Translations under genes and position numbers: made by a program
Shown here: piece by piece, positions 1 to 8,162 of the stretch
How the letters are laid out: every line of letters starts with the position of its first letter
Position numbering within the stretch: position 1 is the first letter of the stretch
Assembly: GCA_046760905.1 (NCBI GenBank)
Contig: JBHIFB010000036.1
Coordinates: 1 to 25,759, forward strand
Source: JBHIFB01 sp046760905
GTDB lineage: Bacteria; Gemmatimonadota; CAZMKB01
Direction of reading: 5' to 3'
Length of the DNA: 25,759 nt
The notes under the pieces: model-generated
The model's database searches: none
Seen by the model: only the letters and a program-made list of their open reading frames with translations
Told to the model about the DNA's origin: nothing

Positions 1-1223
1 AGAAGGAGGACGGTTCATTCTGGAATTACTTCGATAGATACGGGAAAGGCGCAGGCATCGTCGAAGAAGATGGCGGAGCCTACATCATATGGCAGACGTA
101 TCTGTACTATCTGCATACCCGGGATCCTGGATTCCTCGAAATGCACTGGGATGGAGTTGTACGTGCGATAGATTTTTTCAAAAGGCTCAGGGATGAGGAT
201 ACAGGTCTATTCTATTCGTCGGCAGGCTATTCTGAAGGAAAGATCAAAGGGGGCTTCAACGTCTACCACCAGACCATCACGGTGCTTGCCATGAGGAATG
301 CGGCAAGTATCGCGGGAGTACTCGGCAGGACGATAGTGGCTCAGGAGTATAGGAAAATCGCAGATGAGATCCCCGATCTTATCAAACGTCATCTATACAA
401 TGAAGAGGCGGGAAGGTTCGTGTTCCAGAGAAGAACAGATGGCAGCTTGAACGAAAAGCCCTACCCAGCCTTCTTCGTCCTCGGTTATTATGACGTCTTC
501 GATCCGATGGATGAAACGCTATACAGGACAGTGCAATACGTGAGGGATGGTCCACTTTTCGGGAAATACTCGGAGGAGATATTCGGTTTCGAAGGGATCG
601 ACGTGGAAAGGACTACAGGAAGCGGTTTCTGGATTGGACAGGCCGGTCATGGCTGGATGATCCCATACCTTCTCAAAAGAGGAGATCTTAAGGAGGCCTC
701 AAAATGGTTCAAGGGCCTTGTCGCGTCGAGGGACAGAAATACAAATCTGATTCCAGAGCACATAAACTGGGCCGGGTTTGACGAAGACGGTGGTACCTGG
801 CATGGAAAGACTCTCGGTGTACTCCCCTCCCCCAGTGCCTGGGTCGATCCCGGCAATCTCTACTCGATGGGCACCGCTATGAGAGTTGTGTTTTTCATGA
901 TCGATTCGAAGATGGATGGACCTGTTGCATCGATCACCTTGAGAATCCCCGATTGCATAAAAACCATATCTGCATCGAACATCCAGACACCGCTGGGCTA
1001 TGTCGACGTCCTCTTTGAAAGGAACGATCACAGAACGACGGTTCACGTGAGCGGCAAGGGAGAAGGAATCTTGCGAATCCTCCTTACCGAGGGCGAAGCC
1101 GAACCCTCCATAACCAGGGACGGGGATCCCTACCAGAATTTTTCATTTTTCGAGTCTCCGGCTGCTGTCGAAATAAACACCGATTTCACTCATCACACCT
1201 TCCTCCTCTCAGTGGAAAAATGA
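1..1223 (+). CDS. Six-hairpin glycosidase-like protein, C-terminal part (5' truncated by window edge)
   Basis: The frame is open from base 3 to the stop at 1221-1223, giving about 406 visible residues; the true start lies outside the window. Repeated helical stretches rich in aromatic and Gly residues (EEDGGAYIIWQTYLYYL near the visible N terminus, then GFNVYHQTI, GSGFWIGQAGHGWMIPYLL, LPSPSAWVDPGNLYSMG) resemble the (alpha/alpha)6 toroid of GH15/GH63-type six-hairpin glycosidases. The last ~100 residues look like a beta-rich C-terminal domain. Acidic residues in EEDGG and IPEHINWAGFDEDGG could be catalytic, but I cannot assign them. The stop overlaps the next start as ATGA, so it is cotranscribed with the GNAT and PIG-L genes. 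I infer trimming or remodelling of a polysaccharide. Substrate and exact GH family are unknown. Confidence 0.7.
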   Translation, partial: KEDGSFWNYFDRYGKGAGIVEEDGGAYIIWQTYLYYLHTRDPGFLEMHWDGVVRAIDFFKRLRDEDTGLFYSSAGYSEGKIKGGFNVYHQTITVLAMRNAASIAGVLGRTIVAQEYRKIADEIPDLIKRHLYNEEAGRFVFQRRTDGSLNEKPYPAFFVLGYYDVFDPMDETLYRTVQYVRDGPLFGKYSEEIFGFEGIDVERTTGSGFWIGQAGHGWMIPYLLKRGDLKEASKWFKGLVASRDRNTNLIPEHINWAGFDEDGGTWHGKTLGVLPSPSAWVDPGNLYSMGTAMRVVFFMIDSKMDGPVASITLRIPDCIKTISASNIQTPLGYVDVLFERNDHRTTVHVSGKGEGILRILLTEGEAEPSITRDGDPYQNFSFFESPAAVEINTDFTHHTFLLSVEK

Positions 1224-2260
1224 ACTCAAAGGGAGTTACCTACCGAAGATATCAGAGCGGTGATGAGGCCGATATCGTCCGACTCTTCAAGGAAGTCTAT
1301 GGGCATAAAAGAAGTATCGAACACTGGAAGTGGAAGTTTAAAGACAATGTGATGAGGAAGACCTTGATATGGCTCGCTGAAGACGAACGAGGCCACCTCG
1401 TCGCTCACTATGCGATATGTCCTGTTCCCGTACAACTAGGCGAAACCGTGGTCATGGGGGCACAATCACTCGATACGATGGTGGCTAAGGATTACCAGCG
1501 CCGGAGGCTTATGGTCACCCTAGCCCGGAAATGTTATGATGACGCCAGAGACGCAGGCATCGACATCATATACGGATACCCCAATGAAAAGTCATACAGT
1601 CCTCTCGTTCACAGACTCGGATTCAGTGACCTCGGGAATGTAAAAAGGTACGAACTCACATTCAGTACACTCTCTCACTTCCCCACCACCTCCGCATTGA
1701 GAAGAATTGGATTCATCGGGAGAGTGATTAACAAGCTGGATCAGATCATCTACCCCGATCATACAACTCCCCTGCTTCCATCGACACAGAGGATTCAGTC
1801 CTACAGTTCGCACTACGAATCTCTATGGGAAAGAGCCCGCAGGGGAAGGTTCGGTGTGTGCCGTAATCAGGGATATCTAAACTGGCGCTATGGCCGTTTC
1901 CCCGACTACGGATACCTCGCACTGGCATCGCTTGGTGAGGGGGAAGAGCTTGAGGGTTTTATAATCATAGGATTGAAGAATGATGCCGGCTGTATTGCGG
2001 AGCTTATGCCTATCGGCAAGAACGTTACAAAAGTCCTTATTCTTGCAGCCATCCGGGAGCTTAAGAAAATGGGGATCGGGAAACTTTTCGGATACTTCCT
2101 CATCAGGCAGGATGAGAGAGAGGCCCTGAAGGACGTCGGTTTCGTCGAGAGATCGTCAGGTCTGGTTTTCTGTGTAAAGTTTCTGGGAAATACGCCCCCT
2201 GAAAATCTGTATTCGAGAGAGGCCTGGTACATGAGCTTCGGTGACACGGACGGTATATGA
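1220..2260 (+). CDS. GNAT-family N-acyltransferase (346 aa, two-domain type)
   Basis: The N-terminal ~130 residues read as a GNAT fold: YRRYQSGDEADIVRLFKEVYG start, a beta-strand LVAHYAICPVPVQL, then the acyl-CoA-binding region around MVAKDYQRRRLMVTLARKC and GYPNEKSYSPLVHRLGF. The second half carries NWRYGRFPDYGYLAL, a signature often seen in double-GNAT proteins of polysaccharide clusters, followed by another GNAT-like ending (IRELKKMGIGKLFGYFL...LKDVGFVERSSG). It probably transfers an acyl group from acyl-CoA to an amine, and the amino-sugar target is inferred from context. It starts inside the stop of the glycosidase gene and its own stop overlaps the PIG-L start, both as ATGA, so translation is coupled and no strong Shine-Dalgarno is needed. 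The exact acyl donor and acceptor cannot be read from the sequence. Confidence 0.8.
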   Translation: MNSKGVTYRRYQSGDEADIVRLFKEVYGHKRSIEHWKWKFKDNVMRKTLIWLAEDERGHLVAHYAICPVPVQLGETVVMGAQSLDTMVAKDYQRRRLMVTLARKCYDDARDAGIDIIYGYPNEKSYSPLVHRLGFSDLGNVKRYELTFSTLSHFPTTSALRRIGFIGRVINKLDQIIYPDHTTPLLPSTQRIQSYSSHYESLWERARRGRFGVCRNQGYLNWRYGRFPDYGYLALASLGEGEELEGFIIIGLKNDAGCIAELMPIGKNVTKVLILAAIRELKKMGIGKLFGYFLIRQDEREALKDVGFVERSSGLVFCVKFLGNTPPENLYSREAWYMSFGDTDGI

Positions 2261-2976
2261 TATTCAAGAAAGTTACTAAGATCTTTCGCAAGCCCGTCTA
2301 TCCGAGAATAGTGCTGCCCCATGAGCTCGGGATATCACTCGTGATCTCACCTCATCCTGATGACGATGCCATCGGCCTTGGCGGTACCATCCACTCGATC
2401 CACGATAGGGTATGGATTGTCCATGTGACCGACGGAAAGCTTGGCATACCTGGCAGAAAGCCGGAAAATGCAAAGAAGGTACGTGTCGAGGAAGCCATTC
2501 AGTCTGCCACGATCCTCGGCGTCGATACGGATCGGTTGAAATTCCTGGGTTTTCCGGACCAGAAGACAGGAAAGATCGATACAATATCGGATCGTCTCTC
2601 GGCACTCGTGAAAGAAGTCCTCCCACAGGACATCTTCGTTCCATCACCACTCGATGCGCATCCGGACCACAAGAATATCGCTCAGGCCACATCACGTGCA
2701 TTGGAGGAGGTGAAATACACATACACCTGCTGGGTCTATGAGGTGTGGACCCCGATCTATCCGAACAGCATCATCGATATATCCAGAGTGGCTGACATCA
2801 AGAGGAAGGCGATACGGGCTCACCGATCCCAGGTTGCCATAATAGATTACGTGGAAAAAGTGATGGGGCTTAACTCCTTCCGTTCTATAACACAGACCGG
2901 GATCAGATACGCAGAAGCTTTCATCAGATGCACATCCGGTGAATATAAGGAATTCACACACTCAATATCCCAATGA
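2257..2976 (+). CDS. PIG-L/LmbE-family deacetylase
   Basis: This 239-residue protein has the family's zinc-binding signatures: SPHPDDDAIG at residues 31-40 (His33, Asp35, Asp36) and AHPDHKN at 134-140 (His135, Asp137, His138). PIG-L/LmbE enzymes hydrolyse N-acetyl groups from GlcNAc-containing lipids, thiol-sugar conjugates (MshB, BshB) or polysaccharide precursors. No signal peptide is seen, so it should act in the cytoplasm. The start overlaps the GNAT stop as ATGA. Pairing a deacetylase with an acyltransferase suggests that an N-acetyl group on a sugar is replaced by another acyl group, which is inference. Mycothiol synthesis also pairs PIG-L with GNAT, but no MshA or MshC relative is visible here. 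It is the last gene before the convergent leuS. Confidence 0.88.
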   Translation: MIFKKVTKIFRKPVYPRIVLPHELGISLVISPHPDDDAIGLGGTIHSIHDRVWIVHVTDGKLGIPGRKPENAKKVRVEEAIQSATILGVDTDRLKFLGFPDQKTGKIDTISDRLSALVKEVLPQDIFVPSPLDAHPDHKNIAQATSRALEEVKYTYTCWVYEVWTPIYPNSIIDISRVADIKRKAIRAHRSQVAIIDYVEKVMGLNSFRSITQTGIRYAEAFIRCTSGEYKEFTHSISQ

Positions 2977-3002
2977 GTTCTGTCAGGCAAACTGAAAAAC
3001 GA

Positions 3003-3036
3003 CCTGAAGGCAGGAGGATATACCGGGGTATATTTC
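3003..3036. terminator. Weak hairpins in the convergent PIG-L/leuS gap
   Basis: Two small inverted repeats lie between the facing stop codons. CCTG-aagg-CAGG is at 3003-3014. An imperfect ATATACC/GGTATAT dyad is at about 3018-3035. Read on the minus strand, the first is followed by TCGTTTTT, which could end leuS transcription. The stems are short, so this is only a candidate. Confidence 0.25.
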
Positions 3037-3057
3037 CAGGAATTCAGCTGATTGGTA

Positions 3058-5550
3058 TCACACGACGAGATTTACAATCCTGTTTTTAACGACGACTGCC
3101 CTCCTGAGCGGCTTCTTGCCTATGATGCCTCTTATCTTTTCTATCTCGAGAGCACTCTTAACGACAGAATCATCATCCAGATCCCTCATCACACGCAGTT
3201 CGGATCGCAGCTTCCCGTTGACTTGAACGGCGATTGTGATTTCATCTTGAACCAGAAACTCCTCACTGTAAGAAGGCCATGTCTCGAAAAACACGGATCG
3301 TTTTCCGCCGCATATCTGCCACAGCTCCTCAGCGAAGTGAGGGGCGAAAGGCGCAATCAGGATATTTAGCTTCTTCAGCGCCTCGCCAAGGAGTGCAACG
3401 TTGTAAGTCTCATTCTCCTGGGTGTACTTGTAGAGACCATTCACTAGCTCCATCATCCTGCTGATCGCGGTGTTGAACTCGAAGTTCTCCAAGTCGAAGG
3501 TCACGCTTTTGATTGTATGGTGCAGTATTCTTAGAACCTCACGATCTACATCGCATTTTGGTTTCCCCTCGAAGTCGGTTCCCTCCCCAAACGATGGCTT
3601 GAATTTGAGAAAGAGCCTCCACACCCTTCCGAGGAACCTGTGGATCCCGTTTATACCAGAATCATCCCAGTCTCCGCCTTCCTCGTATGAGCCCATGAAC
3701 ATTAAATACATCCTGAATGTATCGGAACCGTACTTCTCTATGAACTGCTCGGGATTCACAACATTACCTCTCGATTTCGACATCTTAGCGCCCTGATTCG
3801 TAATCGTTCCCTGATGCCGCAGCCTCAGAAATGGTTCCTCGAAGTGAATGAGTCCAAGATCATGGAGTACCATCGTAATGAATCTGGCATAGAGGAGATG
3901 CATAACGGCGTGCTCGGCTCCTCCCACATACTGGTCAACAGGCAGCCAGCGGCGGGCGATTTCAGAATCGAACGGTGCTTCGCCTAGTGTAGGACTGAGG
4001 TATCTCAGGAAGTACCAAGATGAACAGACGAAGGTGTCCATCGTGTCGGACTCCCTCCTCGCCTCGCTGCCGCAGCTCGGACACTTGGTGTTTATAAATC
4101 CCTCACAACGAGCGAGTGGGGACTTCCCGTCACCTGCAGGTGTGAAGTCGACATCCTCCGGCAAAAGGACCGGAAGATCTTCCTCACAAACGGGAACTTC
4201 TCCGCATGAATCGCAGTAGATGATGGGAATCGGTGCTCCCCAGTACCGTTGCCTCGAGATGAGCCAGTCCCTTAGCTTGTAATTCACCTTGAACTCCGCC
4301 AATCCTCTCTGCCTGAGTTCTTCCACAATCGCTCTGGCACCCTCCTCGTGGCTCATTCCGGAAAAGGTGTCTGAGTTAACCATCGTACCTGGCCCGGTAT
4401 AAGCGCACTCGAGCACGGTTCCCTGCCCTACCCCGGGCTCTCGTATCACTTCGACGATTGGCAGGTTATACTTCACCGCGAATTCGAAATCCCTTTCGTC
4501 GTGAGCCGGAACTGCCATGATTGCTCCCGTACCATATGTCATGAGTATGTAATCGGAGATCCAAATCGGGATCTCCTCACCATTGACTGGATTTATTGCA
4601 TATGCTCCCGTGAAGACCCCTGTTTTCTCCCTCACCGTTGAAGTTCTCTCTATTTCTGAGACAAGCCGCGCCTTCTCTTTATAAGAGGACACCTCGTTCA
4701 TTCGCTCAGGCGTCGTGATCATTTCGACTGCTGTGTGCTCCGGGGCAAGCACCATGTATGTCGCACCGTAAAGAGTGTCGGGCCTTGTCGTAAAGACGGG
4801 TAGCTTGATCGCACCATCTCCGCTTCGTACAAACTTAGCAGGCACTTCGAATACGATCTCGGCCCCCTCGCTTCTACCGATCCAGTTTTTCTGCATCGTC
4901 TTCGTTTTCTCCGGCCAGTCTATTTTATCGAGCCCTGCCAGCAGTCTGTCAGCGTATTCTGTGATCTTGAAAAACCACTGAACCAGATCCTTCTTGCTCA
5001 CCTCCGATGAGCACCGTTCGCAGAGGCCACCTGCAATGACCTGCTCATTCGCGAGCACCGTGTTGCAGGATGGGCACCAGTTGACAGAAGCCTCCCTGCG
5101 GTATGCGAGGTTTCGATGGTAGAGTTGCAGAAATATCCATTGCGTCCATTTGTAATATTCAGGCGAGCTCGTATCAACCTCCGCCCTCCAATCATACATC
5201 GCCCCGATCGCCTTCAGCTGCTTCCTGATTATTTTGATGTTACTTCTGGTACTCTTTGCCGGATGGATTCCGTGCTTTATCGCGTAATTTTCAGCGGGGA
5301 GTCCGAATGCATCATAGCCTATGGGCTCGAATACATTGTAGCCGCATAGTCTTCTATACCGGGCCCAGGTGTCGGCTGGACCATAGTTGTACCAGTGACC
5401 GATATGAAGCTTCTCCCCTGATGGATAAATGAACATCACCAGTACATAGAGCTTCTTGTCTGCTTTCCCCAGGTCGGTCTCGTTGAGACGCTTCCTTTCC
5501 CAGTAGGTCTGCCATTTCTTCTCTATTTCTCTGTGATCATATTCCTTCAT
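3058..5550 (-). CDS. leuS: Leucyl-tRNA synthetase
   Basis: This class Ia synthetase charges tRNA-Leu with leucine in the cytoplasm. The HIGH motif is KLHIGHWYNY (about residues 47-56 from the chosen start) and the second signature is GAKMSKSRGN near residue 588. Between them lies a CP1 editing domain with TTRPDTLYGATYMVLAPEH, GTGAIMAVPAHDERD and Cys pairs of zinc-ribbon type. The chosen start gives 830 residues, normal for bacterial LeuRS, and begins MKEYDHREIEKKWQ, matching the family N terminus. It is preceded by AGGAG five bases upstream. A second ATG five codons earlier (5565) also has a strong GGAGGAG site, so it is a real alternative. The TTG at 5580 would place that site inside the gene. 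The gene is monocistronic as seen, with its own promoter, and the short leader leaves no room for a T-box. Confidence 0.97.
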   Translation of the reverse strand: MKEYDHREIEKKWQTYWERKRLNETDLGKADKKLYVLVMFIYPSGEKLHIGHWYNYGPADTWARYRRLCGYNVFEPIGYDAFGLPAENYAIKHGIHPAKSTRSNIKIIRKQLKAIGAMYDWRAEVDTSSPEYYKWTQWIFLQLYHRNLAYRREASVNWCPSCNTVLANEQVIAGGLCERCSSEVSKKDLVQWFFKITEYADRLLAGLDKIDWPEKTKTMQKNWIGRSEGAEIVFEVPAKFVRSGDGAIKLPVFTTRPDTLYGATYMVLAPEHTAVEMITTPERMNEVSSYKEKARLVSEIERTSTVREKTGVFTGAYAINPVNGEEIPIWISDYILMTYGTGAIMAVPAHDERDFEFAVKYNLPIVEVIREPGVGQGTVLECAYTGPGTMVNSDTFSGMSHEEGARAIVEELRQRGLAEFKVNYKLRDWLISRQRYWGAPIPIIYCDSCGEVPVCEEDLPVLLPEDVDFTPAGDGKSPLARCEGFINTKCPSCGSEARRESDTMDTFVCSSWYFLRYLSPTLGEAPFDSEIARRWLPVDQYVGGAEHAVMHLLYARFITMVLHDLGLIHFEEPFLRLRHQGTITNQGAKMSKSRGNVVNPEQFIEKYGSDTFRMYLMFMGSYEEGGDWDDSGINGIHRFLGRVWRLFLKFKPSFGEGTDFEGKPKCDVDREVLRILHHTIKSVTFDLENFEFNTAISRMMELVNGLYKYTQENETYNVALLGEALKKLNILIAPFAPHFAEELWQICGGKRSVFFETWPSYSEEFLVQDEITIAVQVNGKLRSELRVMRDLDDDSVVKSALEIEKIRGIIGKKPLRRAVVVKNRIVNLVV

Positions 5551-5596
5551 CAGCTCTCCTGGCATGAAACTCCTCCACAAGTATTGATTGAATAAA

Positions 5597-5625
5597 AATA
5601 TATAATTACCTTACTTAACGGTCAA
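5597..5625 (-). promoter_or_regulatory. Sigma-70-type promoter for leuS
   Basis: On the minus strand TTGACC (5625-5620) is followed after exactly 17 bases by TATATT (5602-5597). Transcription would start near 5590, about 25-40 bases before the two ATG candidates of leuS. It lies back to back with the promoter of the HAD gene, their -35 boxes about 36 bases apart. Confidence 0.75.
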
Positions 5626-5661
5626 GCTGGGACGGTATGTAAAATTAACGATTTGAATCCT

Positions 5662-5690
5662 TTGACAAGTGGTCACCACCATGGTATCAT
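5662..5690 (+). promoter_or_regulatory. Sigma-70-type promoter TTGACA-17-TATCAT for the HAD phosphatase gene
   Basis: TTGACA is at 5662-5667, followed by a 17-base spacer and TATCAT at 5685-5690. The predicted transcription start near 5697 lies after the GTG at 5694, which excludes that GTG as the start of the downstream gene. The spacer holds the palindrome GTGGT-C-ACCAC (5669-5679), and a further GGTGGT follows at 5693-5698, so a regulator may bind over the promoter. Confidence 0.8.
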
Positions 5691-5813
5691 CAGGTGGTAG
5701 ACTCAAACAGAGTAAACATCGCTCATGACGATCGCCAGAAACAGCAACATGGTGATCCTGTGGGGAGCCAACTTCGTCCTTCCACTGCGGCTCAAGGCGT
5801 CAGAATACAGTTG

Positions 5814-6620
5814 ATGCACGAAGGTCCGGCAAGAGTGCAGATCAGCAGGAATATATTTTCGACCGTGAAAGGTATCCTTTTCGACCTGGATGGAGTCCTG
5901 CACATAGGTGATGAGCCGATTGCTGGTGCGATCGAGGCACTCCACCATGTTAAATCGAGGGGGATAAAGTGCATTTTTGTTACCAACACGACAACGAAAT
6001 CCCTAGAAGGTCTGTACCAGAAGATCGCTGCGATGAGCCTGCCGATTGAGAAAAACGAGATATTCAGTGCTCCTCAGGCGGCTGTGCATTACCTGCGTCA
6101 AATCGGAAATCCGACCCTGCATTTAATCCTCAAAGATGATACGAAGAAGGATTTCGAGGAATTCCAGCTTTCTGATTCGAATCCGGATTTCGTTGTGCTG
6201 GGAGATATTGGGAAGAGCTGGGATTATGTTCTACTCAATCGGATCTTCCGCATGATCATCGATGGAGCCACCCTAGTTGCATTGCACAAGGGACGGTACT
6301 GGCAAACAGAAGACGGACTTCAACTGGATATCGGGGTCTTCGTAGCGGGTCTCGAATACGCGACGGGCAAACGAGCTATCATCATGGGCAAACCCTCGCC
6401 CCAGTTTTTTCTTACCTCACTGCAGCGAATCGGACTTCAACCGGAAGAGGTTATAATGATTGGTGACGACATCGAATCGGATATAGGTGGCGCTCAGAAT
6501 GTTGGGATGCGAGGTATCTTGGTCAGGACAGGCAAGTACAGGGATGAACTCGTGACACGGTCTTCTGTCACCCCCGATGCGATCCTCTCATCGGTGGCCG
6601 AGTTGACCTGCTATCTGTGA
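5814..6620 (+). CDS. HAD-superfamily subfamily IIA phosphatase (LHPP/NagD-like)
   Basis: The four HAD motifs are present: FDLDGVL with Asp nucleophile and acid/base (Asp24 and Asp26 from the chosen start), FVTNTTTKS, the Lys in MGKPSPQFF, and IGDDIESDIGGAQNVGMRG. With the type IIA cap between motifs II and III and about 268 residues, it fits the HAD-IIA group with NagD, PNPase and LHPP, and the overall pattern is nearest LHPP/HDHD2. It should be a cytoplasmic Mg2+-dependent phosphatase with a small phosphorylated substrate that is not predictable. The open frame runs upstream to a GTG at 5694, but that lies before the predicted transcription start and its translation is not conserved-looking. 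The ATG at 5814 is the first reasonable start, though it has only a weak Shine-Dalgarno. A GTG at 5865, just before the first motif, is an alternative. Confidence 0.85.
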   Translation: MHEGPARVQISRNIFSTVKGILFDLDGVLHIGDEPIAGAIEALHHVKSRGIKCIFVTNTTTKSLEGLYQKIAAMSLPIEKNEIFSAPQAAVHYLRQIGNPTLHLILKDDTKKDFEEFQLSDSNPDFVVLGDIGKSWDYVLLNRIFRMIIDGATLVALHKGRYWQTEDGLQLDIGVFVAGLEYATGKRAIIMGKPSPQFFLTSLQRIGLQPEEVIMIGDDIESDIGGAQNVGMRGILVRTGKYRDELVTRSSVTPDAILSSVAELTCYL

Positions 6621-6778
6621 TCGTTTGCATCAAGCTCATGCATGTAAACTAGCTTCTTGTTCAAGAATCCTTAATCGGGACGTTAGTTTCTCACTGACCG
6701 GTTTACAATGAATAGCTTGCTTTATTTTACGATCCAGATCTGTGCCGTCTAATCCTGAATTATCGGAAATCCACACAC

Positions 6779-6807
6779 TTGAATTTCCTCGAATTTTTGG
6801 GTATTTT
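6779..6807 (+). promoter_or_regulatory. Possible promoter for the SDR gene
   Basis: TTGAAT at 6779-6784 and TATTTT at 6802-6807 are 17 bases apart, in an AT-rich stretch just before the SDR gene. The predicted start near 6814 gives a 5' leader of about 15-30 bases. Both boxes depart from consensus. The rest of the 207-base gap after the HAD gene holds only the short dyad TTCTTG-tt-CAAGAA (6654-6667) and no gene. Confidence 0.45.
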
Positions 6808-6827
6808 TAATATATTGAAATAAGTCA

Positions 6828-7679
6828 ATGGAGGTGATGAAGATTAGAAGACTTGAAGGAAAAAACGCCCTGATCACAGGGAGTTCCACAGGCATGGGAC
6901 AGAAGATCGCAATGAGGTTCGCACAAGAGGGTGCCAACATAGCCATCAATTATCTCAAACAGCCCGATGAACCGGAAATAGTCGGGAAACTTATTGAAGA
7001 AGCAAGACAGTCAGCAGAAAAAGCCGGTCGCAAGTTCCTAGTTGTTCATGCCGACATCTCCAAGGAAAAGGATGTTGCTAGGATGTTCAACGAGGTAGTC
7101 GATGGGTTGGGTAGGTTGGATATCCTCATCAACAATGCCGGTATAAAGAAGCCAGGTAAGAACCATGAGACTTCCATGATAGACTTCGATAGAGTCATTG
7201 CGGTGAACCTCCGTGGCGCATTTTTATGCGCACGCCAGGCGATAAAGCACTTCCTTAAAAGGGAAGGTGGAGGCGTAATAATCAACAATTCCAGCGTGCA
7301 TCAGATCATACCCAGACCGAAATACCTGAGTTACTCCATCAGCAAAGCTGGAATCGCCAATTTCACTAAAACGCTGGCTCTGGAATATGCAAGAAAGGGG
7401 ATACGTGTCAATGCCATCGCTCCAGGAGCTATCGATACCCCGATTAACAGGGCACCGATCGAAGATCCGGAATGCTGGCGGGAGCTAGAAGATCACATTC
7501 CCATGGGTCGTGCCGGAACTCCGGAAGAAATTGCAGGTGTCCTTGTGTTCCTGGCTTCAGACGACGCTTCTTACATAACCGGTCAGGTGATATACACCTG
7601 TGGTGGGCTGACATTGTATCCTGATCAAAGCGATCAGTGGACACCGAGCAATTGCAGCCACTTGGTTTCCGGGGAATAG
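6828..7679 (+). CDS. SDR-family NAD(P)-dependent oxidoreductase (glucose 1-dehydrogenase-like)
   Basis: This is a classical short-chain dehydrogenase of about 280 residues. Counting from the ATG at 6828, the cofactor motif TGSSTGMG is at 17-24, NNAG at 102-105, and the catalytic tetrad is Asn127, Ser155 or 156, Tyr169 and Lys173 (YSISK). The ends RVNAIAPGAIDTPIN and PEEIAGVLVFLASDDASYITGQ are typical of glucose 1-dehydrogenase and FabG-like SDRs. The last ~20 residues after the usual GG end are an extra tail. It should oxidise or reduce a sugar or polyol with NAD(P), but the substrate is not certain. The start is unusual: a perfect anti-16S match, GGAGGTGAT (6830-6838), overlaps both ATG candidates (6828, 6837) and sits 8 bases before ATT at 6843. 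That codon would give an N terminus IRRLEGKNALITG, close to the family pattern. Confidence 0.9.
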   Translation: MEVMKIRRLEGKNALITGSSTGMGQKIAMRFAQEGANIAINYLKQPDEPEIVGKLIEEARQSAEKAGRKFLVVHADISKEKDVARMFNEVVDGLGRLDILINNAGIKKPGKNHETSMIDFDRVIAVNLRGAFLCARQAIKHFLKREGGGVIINNSSVHQIIPRPKYLSYSISKAGIANFTKTLALEYARKGIRVNAIAPGAIDTPINRAPIEDPECWRELEDHIPMGRAGTPEEIAGVLVFLASDDASYITGQVIYTCGGLTLYPDQSDQWTPSNCSHLVSGE

Positions 7680-8091
7680 CACTGCATCGTATTCATCTGC
7701 AGCCGTGTATTTACCTGACAATCTTCCGACGGCCTAATCCATCATCTCGTAGCTTTTAGAAACCTGATCCGTGAACGTGATCAGTAAGATGAACTTCTTA
7801 CCACTATATGTTCCTTGTGAATGACTGGACCGCTTCGTCGGTTTCGTGTTTATAATAGTCGAAGAAGTGGCTTCGTGTCGGAGAAGTGGTTTAGGGAATT
7901 ATGAAAAGTGCAAAATAGAAGATAAATAAGTTTTTAAAGACTGCCTTGCACTCATATGAGAGCCGCTGGCTCAAATGTCGGTTAAACAATGATCGTCATT
8001 CTGCCGAGTCCTTCTTCGCTTAGTCAATTGATTTGATTCATTCCTTCATTGATAGGAATCCGGTTTCTCATGGGTAAGCAGGAAATGGTTG
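7680..8091. other. Long intergenic stretch without a recognisable gene
   Basis: No coding frame with a ribosome site or recognisable protein is seen in these ~410 bases, and no tRNA-like or known riboswitch pattern. Small structures are present: the dyad CTGATC-9-GATCAG (7764-7784), the hairpin CGAAG-aagtgg-CTTCG (7862-7876 region), and an imperfect repeat GAAGTGGCTT/GAAGTGGTTT about 19 bases apart (7864-7892). An isolated TATAAT at 7851-7856 lacks a good -35 box. It may be decayed coding sequence or a regulatory leader. Confidence 0.5.
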
Positions 8092-8120
8092 TTGACTCCA
8101 ACAGATGCTTTAAGTATAAT
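8092..8120 (+). promoter_or_regulatory. Strong sigma-70-type promoter for the M14 peptidase gene
   Basis: TTGACT at 8092-8097 is followed after 17 bases by the perfect -10 box TATAAT at 8115-8120. Transcription would begin near 8127, leaving a leader of about 36 bases that ends in the ribosome site GGAGG at 8150-8154, eight bases before the ATG. Confidence 0.82.
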
Positions 8121-8162
8121 CAATTGACCGGTTTTCCCCAGTATTAAAAGGAGGAGAAGAAC

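Noticed and set aside
2276..2722. Long minus-strand open frame across the PIG-L gene and similar antisense frames elsewhere
   Set aside because: Their translations lack family motifs or ribosome sites and lie opposite well-supported genes. They are shadows of codon composition.
5551..5600. Possible T-box leader before leuS
   Set aside because: The predicted leader is only about 25-40 bases, far too short for a T-box.
5694..5813. GTG-initiated N-terminal extension of the HAD phosphatase
   Set aside because: The predicted transcription start at about 5697 lies after this GTG, and the translated part does not resemble the family.
7808..7855. Tiny ORF and isolated TATAAT in the 7680-8091 gap
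   Set aside because: No ribosome site, 15 codons only, and no -35 box at a good distance from the TATAAT.
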